Of a stretch of 64,000 nucleotides of DNA, positions 37,829 to 50,000 are shown in pieces. Within the stretch, counting starts at the first letter, position 1; every line of letters begins with the position of its first letter. This DNA is from Primulina eburnea (lineage: Eukaryota > Streptophyta > Magnoliopsida > Lamiales > Gesneriaceae). A program made the position numbers and the translations under genes. Under the pieces are notes generated by a model. It searched no databases and was not told where the DNA came from. It was given only the letters and a program-made list of their open reading frames with translations. Location: contig NC_133116.1 of assembly GCF_022965805.1 (NCBI RefSeq), positions 5,580,001 through 5,644,000 of the forward strand, written 5' to 3'.

Positions 37829-40800
37829 ATGACTAACCATTCGGGTGTACCTCCTTCATCCTTTCTTCCCGAGGAAACACGTTCTTTGCATGAGGTAATC
37901 TCTGGCATACAATGGAAGAGAAGAATCTTACTGAAAATCTTGTGAAAAATAAATTAAAGCAGGGATTTGAATTGTCCAACGGTTCACCTTGCATCAGTCT
38001 TTGTTCCACCCACAATCCGTTTACCTTTTTGGCATCTTTGCAGCACGGTCATAATTATTCCTGATATCTTCTTTCCACTCTTTGCAGAGACAAGTTGGTG
38101 CATGGACGATGGACCACAGTCCTGGTTATCTCGGTGAGTTGCCCATGGTCTTAGTTTATGGCGGCTTCTGCATGGAAAATGAAAACAGTACAGTTATTCG
38201 TTTCTCTCTCTCTCTCTCTGGATCGAGGGGGTTGGGATGGGAATGGGGAGCAGGGGGGAGGGGCGAAGGTTATTTTTACTTTTTGAACAAGTGTGAAGTA
38301 TAAACCATTCAAATTATAGATATTTGTAGGTTTCTTAGTAGTTGAATGTGTAGATGGATGCGATCCCTCTTTATAGACCGTTTAAACTATATTTTTTATG
38401 CCAAATATGGAGCCTAGCCTAAATTACAATTGATGTGTTTGCAAGTGATTCTTCGTCAAAAGCTTTTTTAGTTGAAAATCCTATTATTGTCTATTCGATT
38501 GTGTCGTTTGTGAATTAATATTCTTCCTTGAGCGACTGACAAAATTAGAAGGTTTGCCAACGGATAATTAAATACCTTTGGTGCGGATGGGTTAGTTTGT
38601 TGTCTAAAGATGATTATGAAAAAAACATTAATCTATTATTTTGTTATTTATGTTTGTGAATAAAATAATTTACTACTTTTGATAAACATGAAGAAATAGC
38701 TAAAGGATTTATATGACATTTAGCTTTTCTGTGGTAAAAATTTCTATCAATAAACACGAGAGGTTTCTGTGAAATTTGGTTCTTTTTTTCAGCCGCAACC
38801 TGAACATATTAGTTGCATTGTTAAAAATGGATTAATTTCCTCGTGAAAAATTCTTGAAATGTCATCTCGCACTCTGGGAAAGATAATTGAACTCCAGAAA
38901 AATTCCACAAGTGTCTGCAATCATTTTAACAAAAAGCAGTTATATTGACTTGCCTTTGTTTCACAATTCTTCAAGCTATTAGACTTCTTCAATCAATATC
39001 GGGGATTGCATTAAGCATTGTGGATTGTTTGCAGGTTTGAAAGCTGGTGCCGCATTAAGAGCCGCAGGTGTTGCTTCGTCGCCTATTGAGAATAGAATCC
39101 CGTTGGATCCCCAGGGTTATGTTCTTCCTGAATATTATCTCAGTCATGGTCGAAATGTTAACCTTTCATTAGGGAAACATATAGTTTCAGTTGAAAGAGC
39201 TGCCAGTCATTCCTTGCCAAGTGTTCTTGACCATGATCAAAGGACTAGAACTATTATGAATCCGGAGTCTGCATCTGGTTTGGTCGGTGGAGATAAAATA
39301 AGTATCATGGGTTCTCAGGACGAAAACAGCCTCTTTTCAAGCTCAATGTCAGATTTATTTAGTAAAAAGTGTATGCAGTACATCTCCCCTGTGTTAACTA
39401 ATTCATTGAATGTGTTCTTATCTCAGCAACTCATGCCATAAAAAGCACTTGAACTCGAACGGTTTCATTTTATTCATTTTTATGTTGCTTGCTTTCAAGG
39501 TTTAATGCAAAGCGAACCTGATTTCGAGATAATACTTCATTATTCCGTCTGTTTTTATCTCGTGCAGTAATATTACCTTCGAATCATTCTGCATATGGTT
39601 GCTCTTTTGGTGCCGCTGCCTCCCATTCTCAGGGAGAGGATGCTTTTGTGTCCCTTAAAGAACTTGAGGCTCTAACCATTGGTAATCTTCTTCCTGATGA
39701 TGATGACTTGCTTTCTGGAGTGACTGATGGATTTGATAGCATTGCCCAATTTAATGGGGGGGAGAATGCGGAAGATCTAGACCTTTTTAGTAGTGTGGGA
39801 GGGCTGGAACTTGGAGAAGATGGCTCGTTGCATAGAAATTATGAACTTTCTGATGTAAATCCAAATACTGAAATGGGAGTATCTGAGGTTTCTCAATGTG
39901 GGGAGCATCCTTTTGGGGAGCACCCTTCTAGAACACTTTTTGTGAGAAATATAAATAGCAACGTTGAAGATTCTGAATTACAAATGGTTTTTGAGGTACC
40001 CTACGACTATATTTTGGTTCTTCAAGTTGTGATTCAAGCAATTTCTTTTTGGTAACATAGTTGTGGAATGGATTCTTATTTTCAAATTTCGTATTTGTAG
40101 CAATATGGGGACATCCGCACTTTGTATACAGCATGCAAGCATCGTGGCTTTGTTATGATCTCATATTATGATATACGAGCAGCATGCAATGCATTGAAAG
40201 CTCTCCAAAATAAGCAATTACGGCATAGGAAGCTTGATATACATTTCTCAATTCCGAAGGTAATGTCTGCTATTTTGCTCTTCTTCATCTATTGCCCATC
40301 TTAAACATTTATGTAAACTGTGTCTTTTCTGGATACTTTTGACAGGAGAATCCATCAGAAAGGGATATAAATCAGGGAACTCTTGTGATTTTCATCCATG
40401 ATTCTTCAGTTTCAAATGATGAACTCCTTGAAATCTTTGGAGTCTACGGTGAAATCAAGGAGGTGACTTCTGGCGCCAACTGCCAACGTAGTACTTTACT
40501 TTGCAATCTATTGTAGCTATTAACTATTGTTATTGGGTGTAGATTCGTGAAACTCTACCTAGAAGTCAGCACAAATTTATGGAGTTTTATGATGTTAGAG
40601 CTGCAGAATCTGTTCTCCGTGCATGGAACAGGGGTGACATATCTGGAAAGCGGATTAAGATTGAACCTAGCCAACCTGGTGGCTCTAAAAGGTGGACCAG
40701 ACACTTATATTTATCTTCATTTCTAATCCTCATGGCTGATATTTTTCCTTCGTTCTGAATCATATTCATTTATGAAACCAACCTTGCAAGTAAACAATAT

Positions 40801-43789
40801 GATTTTTTAGGTTTTTCAGTTTACTGTGCCTTGTTGACTCATGGACTCTACGGAGAATATTATATTTCAGCTGACTCCCATGGATTATCTCTGCTTTTTC
40901 TATAGGTCAAGGCAGCTATTTTCTTCAGAGCCGGAACTAGCAGAGTCTGGTATTCAATTGCAACACCATAGCCTTCCTAATATCCTCGCTACTGGATTTG
41001 TTGGTAATTATAATAGTTTTTACTTAGTAGCTGATTTGTTTCCAATTATCAGAAAAGCTGTTAATATATGTTTGGATAATTATTTCAGGATCTCTGACTC
41101 TTGGAGGAAGCACGCCCAGTATGGATAATGGTCCATTCTCAGGAACCGGAGGTCCTCATAGTCCACTCCTGGATAACATGTTTCAATCAGGAGATCCATC
41201 TAGTGTATCTTACAGCTTGCCCTCTCTAATAAAGGTTGGATCAGGAAATCATTCGCTTACTAGTGAATCTGGCCACTTGAGGAACCACCTGAAATTTGAG
41301 CTCCAGGGAGTGACAAATACTCATCCTCATTCGCTTCCAGAGTACAAAGGTGGTTTAACAAATGGGCTTCCCCCTCTCTTTGGTTCTCCAAGTAATATGG
41401 CTGCAAATATTAGTGCTCGCCCACCCGAAATTCTTGACAACCAGCAGTTTTGTAGAGTCGGTAATGATGGCAAGTCGTATGAGTTAAATGACAGTAAGAT
41501 TTCACATGTTCTCCTGCCTTTTTTGTATCTTTGCTAGATTTCCCGAGTTGCTGCTTAATTGCATTTAGAAAATGAGTTGTCGAAGGCGGAACTATAGACT
41601 GAGAAAGATTTTACGTGTCCCTTGTTATGTTTGAAGAAAAAAGAAATGTCATATTTCGGATTATAATATTTCCTCCGTTTACTGTTTTTTCAAACTGTGA
41701 GACTATGATGAGTGATATGATCATCTTCATTTCAGGTTTTGGTTCCTCTGGAAATGGCAGTGGTGCTCCACCTGGCCATCACTACATGTGGAGTCATTCT
41801 TATCACCGCCAACCTCAATCCAGTGCATGGCCTAATTCAACATCATTTGTTAATGGGATTGGTGCTTCTCTTCCTCAACATTTGCATGCAGTTCCTAGGG
41901 CACCTTCTCATATGCTGAATGCTCTTCTACCTCTTAATAATCACCATGTAGGATCGGCACCATCTATCAATATCTGGGACAGACGACATGCTTATGCTGG
42001 GGAATCACCCGATACAACTGTACTTCACCCAGGTTCACTTGGGAACATGAGAATGTCTTGTAATTCACCACATCCGTTGGAATTCGTTCCTCATAACATC
42101 TTTCCTCGTGCTGGTGGAAATTGTATAGACCTGCCAATTCCTTCCCAAAATAATGGATTGCATCCTCAACATCAGAGAGGCATGATTTTTCCTGCAAGAG
42201 GCCAAATTATTCCTCTGATTAGTTCATTTGATTCTCCCAATGAACGTGCTAGAAGCCACCGAAATGAAGGCAACTCTAGTCAAGCTGACAACAAGAAACA
42301 GTTTGAGCTCGATGTGGACCGAATTTTACGAGGAGAAGATAAGAGGACAACCCTTATGATAAAGAACATTCCTAACAAGTAGGGCCTCTTTGCTTTTTAT
42401 ATTGTTTATTCATTTCCCCTAGCTGATAAATTTTCCTTGGTTTCACAATACCTTGATGATTAGCATTTTTGCACAAGTACAACGGGTTGTTGTACATGCA
42501 TATAAATGTTATAGTATGACCTGCATTCTGGTGACTAAATGAATAAATTTTAAGGTTTTATATTTCCATGTACTAGGATGGTGTTGGACCATCCAATAAC
42601 ACTTTGGTTTGAACAAGCTCATCTTTATTGTTCAAATACTTGAAAGTTGTTATCCGTCTTTATCTGATACTGATGTTTATTTAATATCCTGGATTTCCGT
42701 TTTTGGAACACACACCACGGACATTGTTTATTAATTGCGTCGAATTGAATGGTTCTCCAAGGCATTTGAAATATACTTTCTTTTTTCTTTTCTTGGTTTT
42801 TCAAAATCCGTGCTTCCCTTTACATCCATGATGGTTGTGACTTCAGGTACACTTCAAAGATGCTTTTGGCTGCAATTGATGAACGCCATAGAGGGACTTA
42901 TGATTTCATCTACTTGCCTATTGATTTTAAGGCAAGTACACTCCAAAGAATTTATTTCCATTTGTTGTTAATTTGTCAAAGGGCTTTCTTGGATGCTTAT
43001 GATTTGGCACCAAAGAAGTTCCTTATTTATTTCATGTTGGTTTTTGGATGCAGAACAAATGCAATGTAGGCTATGCTTTTATAAATATGACCGATCCTTC
43101 CCTCATTATTCCTTTTTATCAGGTATATTAATTTTTCAGACACTTGTTTGTGTGTTTTGGATTGGTCCAAATGTATTTTCTTTTCTTGACTTTGCAGACA
43201 TTCAATGGAAAGAAATGGGAAAAGTTTAACAGTGAAAAAGTAGCGTCCTTGGCATATGCTCGAATCCAGGGAAAGGCTGCCCTCATTGCGCATTTCCAGA
43301 ATTCAAGCTTGATGAATGAAGACAAGAGGTGCCGTCCTATACTCTTCCATACAGAAGGTCCCAATGCTGGTGATCAGGTATGAGAACAAGGTGTCTTGCA
43401 CATTATGGATGAATTTTGAAAATTTATGCGCGTCTTCTTTTTTTCCCCTTTGATAAATTAACTTATCTTGTAAAATCCATGTGCTGTAGGACTTGGACTG
43501 ACCTTTCAGTTGTTGTATTGATTCACTTTTAAGTGATATTTGACCTCAGAACTCTTAGATGTGGACTTAAGCTTAACCTTGATGTAACCCTAAAAAAAAT
43601 CAAGAATCTTATTTTTATCTACTTCTGCTTCAGGTTCCCTTCCCTATGGGTGCTAATATTCGACCAAGACCCAGCCAGATCCGAGCCACCACCTCTGTGG
43701 AAAACAATCAAGAAATCCTAATTGGTTCTGTAATCAGGGAGGATGTCTATGGGGATGTATCAACTGCTTCAGGCAAAGAATCAGATTAA
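37829..43789 (+). CDS. MEI2-like RNA-binding protein (AML family)
   Basis: Fourteen coding exons join in frame to 978 aa: 37829-37894, 38088-38133, 39035-39370, 39568-39995, 40101-40259, 40346-40462, 40543-40691, 40906-41003, 41089-41493, 41736-42378, 42847-42931, 43054-43122, 43198-43377, 43634-43789. It has two adjacent N-terminal RRMs (about 270-343, RTLFVRNINSNVED; about 353-430, GTLVIFIHDSSVSNDEL) and the C-terminal Mei2-type RRM3 (about 806-905: [41 protein letters not shown]). Plant AML proteins act in meiosis and vegetative meristem control by binding RNA; that role is from family knowledge. The intron after exon 11 starts with GC (TTTTAAG|GCAAGT at 42932), required by the conserved [12 protein letters not shown] junction. 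The start is the first in-frame ATG; an upstream start beyond a 5' UTR intron is not excluded. Confidence 0.94.
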
Positions 43790-44289
43790 GCTGCTACTTT
43801 CTTTTTTGACTACTAATCGTGGTAGAATCAAATGTGTTGCAGTGGTTTTCCTAACTGAATTTTGTTTGTACATTATGTTATGATAAGAGTAGCAAGAGAC
43901 GGCATCAGCTGAAATTAACAGGGGGGGAGCTAAATTTCCTGCAATTGAGAAACTCTAGAGGTTTAGGGATTGCCTGTCCGAAGAATAGCACCTTTCATCT
44001 GTGCCATGAGCCCAACACAACGATGGCAGGCACAATGAGGAGCAACTTATGGAGCTTCAAAATTTTGGACTATTTTGATGAGTTTGTGATTCTGTATGTG
44101 TGCATAGAGTTTCTGAACTACAACAAATTATGCTGTTTGGAGGGGCTTCTGCTACCGTATCTCCTTTTATTGGGCAATTTTTGTTTCTTCATCGTGCCCT
44201 ATTTCACATTGTTCTTAATTTTCGGTTTATTTTTGTTTTTTGGAGCAGTTTGCTTAAAAAGTCAGAGCGTTATTGAATTTTTGTTGTGA

Positions 44290-45362
44290 TGATTCAGAAA
44301 TGGATAGAACCAGTTAACTAGAAAACCTTTCGTTCTTCTTTCCTTGTTCTGTCTTGTTGAATGGAATGAAAGAGAGTGCAAGTAAGACTAGTAGAATTTG
44401 AACCAACACGACATGGCGACTGAGTTGACGTATGGCCCCAGCAATCAGTAAGGCCATTGCATATGTTTGTTAGAGCATCTCCAACTCATCTCTATATGGG
44501 AGATGGCCTTAATGATCTTGAGTGTGAGCAGTTCTCAAAAGCTTAACCAAGTGTCTTAAAATCGATTTACAGCCAGAGTTGAACCATGAATTATCAGTGA
44601 AAGCGAATGATTTTGAGCGTAAGATCATAATGATCTGGTCTAAGCTAGCAAAGTAATTAATGGATTGCGCGTTTCGAACCACAACTAGCATTGAGTCACT
44701 TGTCACCTGGATGTGTTGTTCATGATACCTTGAAAACTAGAAGATTCTCTTTAAGAAGAATTTACTCGCTCTGGTGTTTCGATTTGCTCTGGTGTTTCGA
44801 TTTTGTGATGATCTTTTTTCGAGATACAAAACTCATAAACGTTGCATTTTCTCTTTTAATAGAAGCAGAATGAACAATATGAGAGCATGAAGTTTTCAAA
44901 AAAATATGATTCAAAAGTTTTTAACATTGATCATGTGTTTATAGATATCAACATGTAGGGATATGTTTCAACAATGAGATGTTTTTTCGTCCAAAAATGA
45001 GATGAAAACTACCAAGGACACCATTTGAATGCAATGTATCATGAAAACTATCACATGTTCACTAGACGTCTCCTCCACAACTCCGGAGAAAACCAAGGCA
45101 TTTGGGCGCCTCCTCTGCACAGCAGAAGGTGCTTAGGCACCTTCTGTTGCTTTGATTCTTTCAGGCCGCATATGGGGAACTAAGGCGTCTTTTCTAGGCA
45201 ACTCAACATTTTCTTGACGCATAGAACAATCGAGTAAGTTTTTCCTAATCTTTTTTTGCTTAACTTCGATTCTTTAAACTTTAAAATATTCCAACATAAT
45301 AAAAACACAACGATTTACGCTAAAATAGCCTGAATCACCGTGACTAGTGTCAAGAAGTGTTT
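44290..45362. other. Gene-free interval after the MEI2-like gene
   Basis: Probable 3' UTR remainder, then non-coding DNA. It contains the words AGAGCATCTCCAACTCATCT (44473-44492), common in plant MITE ends, a two-copy GCTCTGGTGTTTCGATTT duplication near 44769-44805, and a small hairpin at 45123-45146. No gene is supported. Confidence 0.5.
45123..45146. repeat. Short perfect inverted repeat
   Basis: CAGAAGGTGC and GCACCTTCTG, separated by 4 bp (TTAG). It is a 10-bp-stem hairpin in non-coding DNA, not followed by a U-run-type terminator, so probably transposon debris. Confidence 0.7.
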
Positions 45363-45367
45363 GTAAA

Positions 45368-46279
45368 TGATGTTGCTGAAATCGGGGATGGCTGCTGGGA
45401 GGTCGAATCTTCGCTTGGGGAGCTCGGATCGGACATTCGACAGGTAGCTGGGAGGTCGGATCTTCACTTGGAGCTCGGATCGGACCTTCGAAATCTGAAA
45501 TCACAAACAAGAGTGTTAGAAGGAGGCCGGGAGGTTGTTCCGGCGTAGCCCCTCCGACACTCAAGTCAAAGAATAGGAAACTACTCTTGGGGGCCGAAAG
45601 GTTGTTTCGGCGTAGCCCCTCCAACGCTCAAGTCAGAGAATAGAAAACTGAGAGAGTAATGTTTGTGCTGAGAGAATGTGAATATATGAATGCATAAACA
45701 GTGAACAAAACCTGGTATTTATAGGAAAACGATAGAGTCCTGATTTGGTAGGTTTAGATTCTCAGAATATTGAAAGATTTGAGTATATCTTGTGCCAGAT
45801 TTGGTCAGATATTGTGCCAGATTTGGTTAGATTTTTAATGGGCTTTGATTTCTGTCGACTACGCTTAATGCTTGAGTAAGAGCTCTCGTAGGTACGAGCC
45901 TACCTGAAGTCTGGACCTCCCGGGAGCTCGGCGTGGGAGCTCGGCCGAGATGTTTCCAATCACACCGATATCATAATTTGGGAGGTCGGCTCGGCATCAT
46001 CTTGGGAGGTCGGCATGGGAGCTTGGCGTGAGAGGTCGGTTGGCCTCTCCGATCGATGAAACTGCTGTTATAGGAGGTCGGCTCGGCATCATCTTGGGAG
46101 TTCGGCATGGGAGCTCGGCGTAGGAGGTCGGCTGACCTCCCCGATCGACGTAACTGCTGTTATGGGAGGTCGGCTGGGATGACCTCTCAGATGACCTCCC
46201 GCGCTTCTCTGAATGCCGAGTTCTCAACTAGATGGGCTACCGAGAGCGGGCCGAGCCCATACTCAATCCGGGAGTATCA
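45368..46279 (-). mobile_element. Solo LTR (912 bp, TSD GTAAA)
   Basis: Plus strand starts TGATGTTGCTG and ends GGAGTATCA, so TG...CA at both ends. A perfect 5-bp TSD, GTAAA, lies at 45363-45367 and 46280-46284. The minus-strand TATAAATA (45716-45723) gives the orientation. Upstream of it (about 45985-46215) are GAGGTCGG / GAGCTCGG motifs, including a direct duplication of about 94 bp carrying GGTCGGCTCGGCATCATCTT. No internal domain is present. Short frames here, on either strand, are not genes. Confidence 0.88.
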
Positions 46280-46284
46280 GTAAA

Positions 46285-47087
46285 TATTTAGAAACTTATA
46301 ATGGATACAAAACTTCGTAGGAAAAATTTCGTAAACACTTTTATTTTTCAAACAGAAGCAGGAATTAATTCTCCTCCACGGGTAATCAAATTCTAATAAA
46401 TTAAGTGAATGCCATATCTTGTAAATTTTGTAGAAGCTACGACGTTCTGGCAACGTCGTCTCACGTCGAACAGAAATGCTCCGGGTCTGGGCTGCTCTAA
46501 CTGAACTTTCAAGTCTCAGAGACCTGGCCGTTCAACATGAAAATTAGGCAGGACCTGGATCGGCCATGGTTTGGTTCTAGGTTTGGGTCTAGGTTTGAAC
46601 CATGAATATTCTTTGTACAGCCCTGTAAGTTCTATGTCAGGCAGTCGGTAGTGCTCAAGCGAGACAAATGTCAAGTCCTAGAGACAACAATTCTATATCA
46701 ACTTTACCAAAAGTACATAAAAGTTCTAGCATGGGCCTCATGAAGCAGGGCAGGTTTTGCTGCAGCGCCTTGGTCAGGCCTGGTCCCAGTTGGCATCCGC
46801 CTTTTTTTCAGCCATCGTATGTTGTAACATTAGTTTTGAAAAACAATAAATTGTCGTAATAATTGATATAAAAAACATAGGGATGGAGATTAAAAAAACG
46901 AATACAAATATGCAAGAAAGCATCAACAGCATGTAGACACAGCAAACGAATGTATAAATGTCATAAGATCATAGTAAAAGATAAGTGCCACAAAGACCAA
47001 GAAAACAATATTCAGGTGCCTGCATAATCCTCAAACATACCAAAAGTGCAAAAAGAAACTAGGAATGGGGATTGTATTTTAGTAGAA
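46285..47087. other. Gene-free interval downstream of the VIM/ORTHRUS gene
   Basis: Includes the probable 3' UTR of the minus-strand gene (roughly 46850-47087) and unassigned DNA with GGTTCTAGGTTTGGGTCTAGG-like local repetition near 46570-46605. No coding signal is seen. Confidence 0.5.
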
Positions 47088-50000
47088 CTAGTGAGCAGCT
47101 GAATCATCAACCACTACTTTCTCATCATTTTCAGCAGGAATGTTGTTGCCTTGGGTTGCTTTATCTCTGTTGCTTTCATCATCACTTTCGCTGTCTGCAT
47201 CATCCTCGATATCTTTAGCCTCCAACGCTTCTTCCTCCTTCTGCAGTGATTCAATCACATTCATCAACTCCCTGTTCACCTGCATAACAGAATACATGTT
47301 TCTCATTGTCTGGGGAAATAACCCGGTATTCTACAGCAGCAGTTCTGAAAGCACGTCATCAATCAATGTAATAGCATTTATTGCCTGTGGATTCTGAAGG
47401 AAGTCAGATAAATCATTTGTGCAAGATGGACATTTCATAATATTCTTCTGTGCTCTTAATGTCCTCCTCCCCTCGCATGTCCTCTGTTTTACAAAGGATT
47501 GCCCAGCAAATGCACCCTCTAAGCATGCCTTGCAGAAATTATGAGCACAAGGTGTAGTGAGCGGTAGAACCATGACTTTCCGACAGAGGAGACACATGAA
47601 TTCTGCAGACATATTTACATATAAGACTTGTGAATGCAGATGTTACCATGTGGAAATCACAACAAAAGAGGCCTTCCTCTAATTTCAAGGGGACCGGCAA
47701 CTGCAAGATTGCTAAATTGAGTAGCATACCTTTCAAAAGCCTTTCTTTTACAGACCCATTTCGGCTTGGACGTTTTCTTTTCTTTGAACTCTTACCATCA
47801 CCATCATCACCTGGGGTTCTTCGACTTTCTGGTGGAGGTTTTTTCCACATCCATTGGCCATTTTCCTCCTATATTACATAAAAGTACATAGCTGGATTGT
47901 TTTTCTTTAGAAACGAAGAGAAAGCACGCGAAAATAATTGAAGTTTCTGCAGTTAAATTCATTCCAGTCACCATGCAAAACACAATTCATACATGCACAT
48001 AAAATCTAAAAGAAATTTGTTGAAACTAACAAAGAAGTCGTCCAATATCTCACATCATAATCCCAGGCAGGACTCCCTTTCCTTTCAGTAATATCAGTAG
48101 CATCCTTCAACTCTGGGACATGAGGTAGTGGCCTCAGACGGTCACCTTGATTGTCACTGCATCAAAATCCATAATAAAAACTAAAGACACAAGCCAAGAA
48201 AGTAGTTAAATTTGGTGAGACAGAAACAACAGACCTTGTCCATGGTGCAGGTTCATTATCACAACGAACAAATAGATATCGACAAACCTTAAATCCCTGT
48301 GACAAAAATCGACAAGAAAGAGTTAAGATAACATTAAGAAACATATTATGGCAAGCATATATTCTTAGCAAATTTCCCACTTGAATTCCAGCTTTGCGCC
48401 AGCATTTTTCAATCCTGTAAATCCCATCATAACGCACACCTTCTTGCGGTGCATAAGAAGAGCGTTTCTCCTTATGAGACCTGATTGTCAGGGGAAACAA
48501 AGCAGAGTTGAAATAGGGAATTGAGAGCATAAAACAGAAAGAGGCTATTTTGCCAAAAACTAACCAGGGAACATTAACTCTGCATTTGACTGCAGGATTG
48601 ATACTCACTTAAACTCCAAAAAATCTCACACAATCAAACAAAATGCACAGGGAAAACAAATATATAATATTTACCTTACTACTCGAACAGGATATCCCTG
48701 ACGACAACTGACTCGCAAGGCTTCATTTTGTTTCGCAAACTTTTGGTCAAATGACTGATTTTTGGCTGTCCTTTTATTCCCACTGAGGTCACGCCCACCA
48801 CTGATTACCAAATAAGACACCAAAAAGAAGAAAATAAGATGCTAATATGAGAAATGACAACAAAAATAATCAACCAACAACCTAAACTTTGGCTCCTCTC
48901 CAAGGAAGCTAACAAATTAGTTCATGAAATGAAATGTAGTTCAAATTAATGAGGGGCATGATTAAGTTTCCACGTAAAAATTTATTATGAACAAAAACTG
49001 GTAGATATAAGAAATCTTAGTGATAACTCAAAAAATTAGTTTGCAAAATATGGAATAGTGTAAAGGCTTCAAATAGCCTTAACTTTTACATTGAATTCGT
49101 GGAGGAAACAAAATCTATCAAAAGAACAGAGTTACGCAAACATGAAAGCATAACATGTCAAAATCCTCAATGACCAAAAAATATATAAAATAACAAACAC
49201 AATTGACTTCGGGGGGAAATGTACTGTTAAACAATATAGTGCCAAATCAAATCTACCGATGAAGGAAAACAATAAATGACATGGAATATGGATAACAAGA
49301 AGTCAATCACAGAACCTGGTAAGAATGACCAGCCCAAGTGCTCACAAAAATTAGTTCCTGCACAAAGGCTTACTTAACAATTTAACAATGTAGATGAAGA
49401 TCAGTTCAAATTCAAACACAGGCATAGCAGCTTCATCATCTTTTTTATGTTCAGAAAATTTTAAAAAAATCAGTCTTGATCAAGTCCACTTTGATATCAT
49501 GCAAAGAAAACCTAAACTTAAACAAAAACACTATTTAAATTTTAAATACATAGAATTAGAATTGAATATACCTTCCTGTGTAGAGGAACCAATCACCACA
49601 GTCCTCATCATCTTCATAACCCCCAGACAATGCAACAGACTGAGCCCCATGATCTGACTGGCCTGAAATACCTGCAACATGTGGAAAATGAGCCCCCCAT
49701 TGCCTGCATTCCATCCTGTCTTCCCAAGTCTCTCCGACCATAACACCCAAATTTCTTCCCGGATCATTCTCTGCTGTAATTGGACCAAAATGATCCAGAG
49801 GAATTGTGACAAAAATCTTCCCACTGCAGGCATTAGCCTTTCCAGATTTTTGTGCTCGCTCGGTGGTAAATGCTTTGTCAGGACGATCTTGGTTGTGAAT
49901 AAAATGGTGGACCTTCATCGTGCCAACAGAAAAACCAGACTGGGAAAGTTTAGCCATTCGAATGGCCATAACCATTGCAGAGTTTATTCGAGGTTCCATT

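Noticed and set aside
46668..46859. 63-codon plus-strand frame near the VIM 3' end
   Set aside because: No recognisable motif, no splice or promoter support, and no homologous context.
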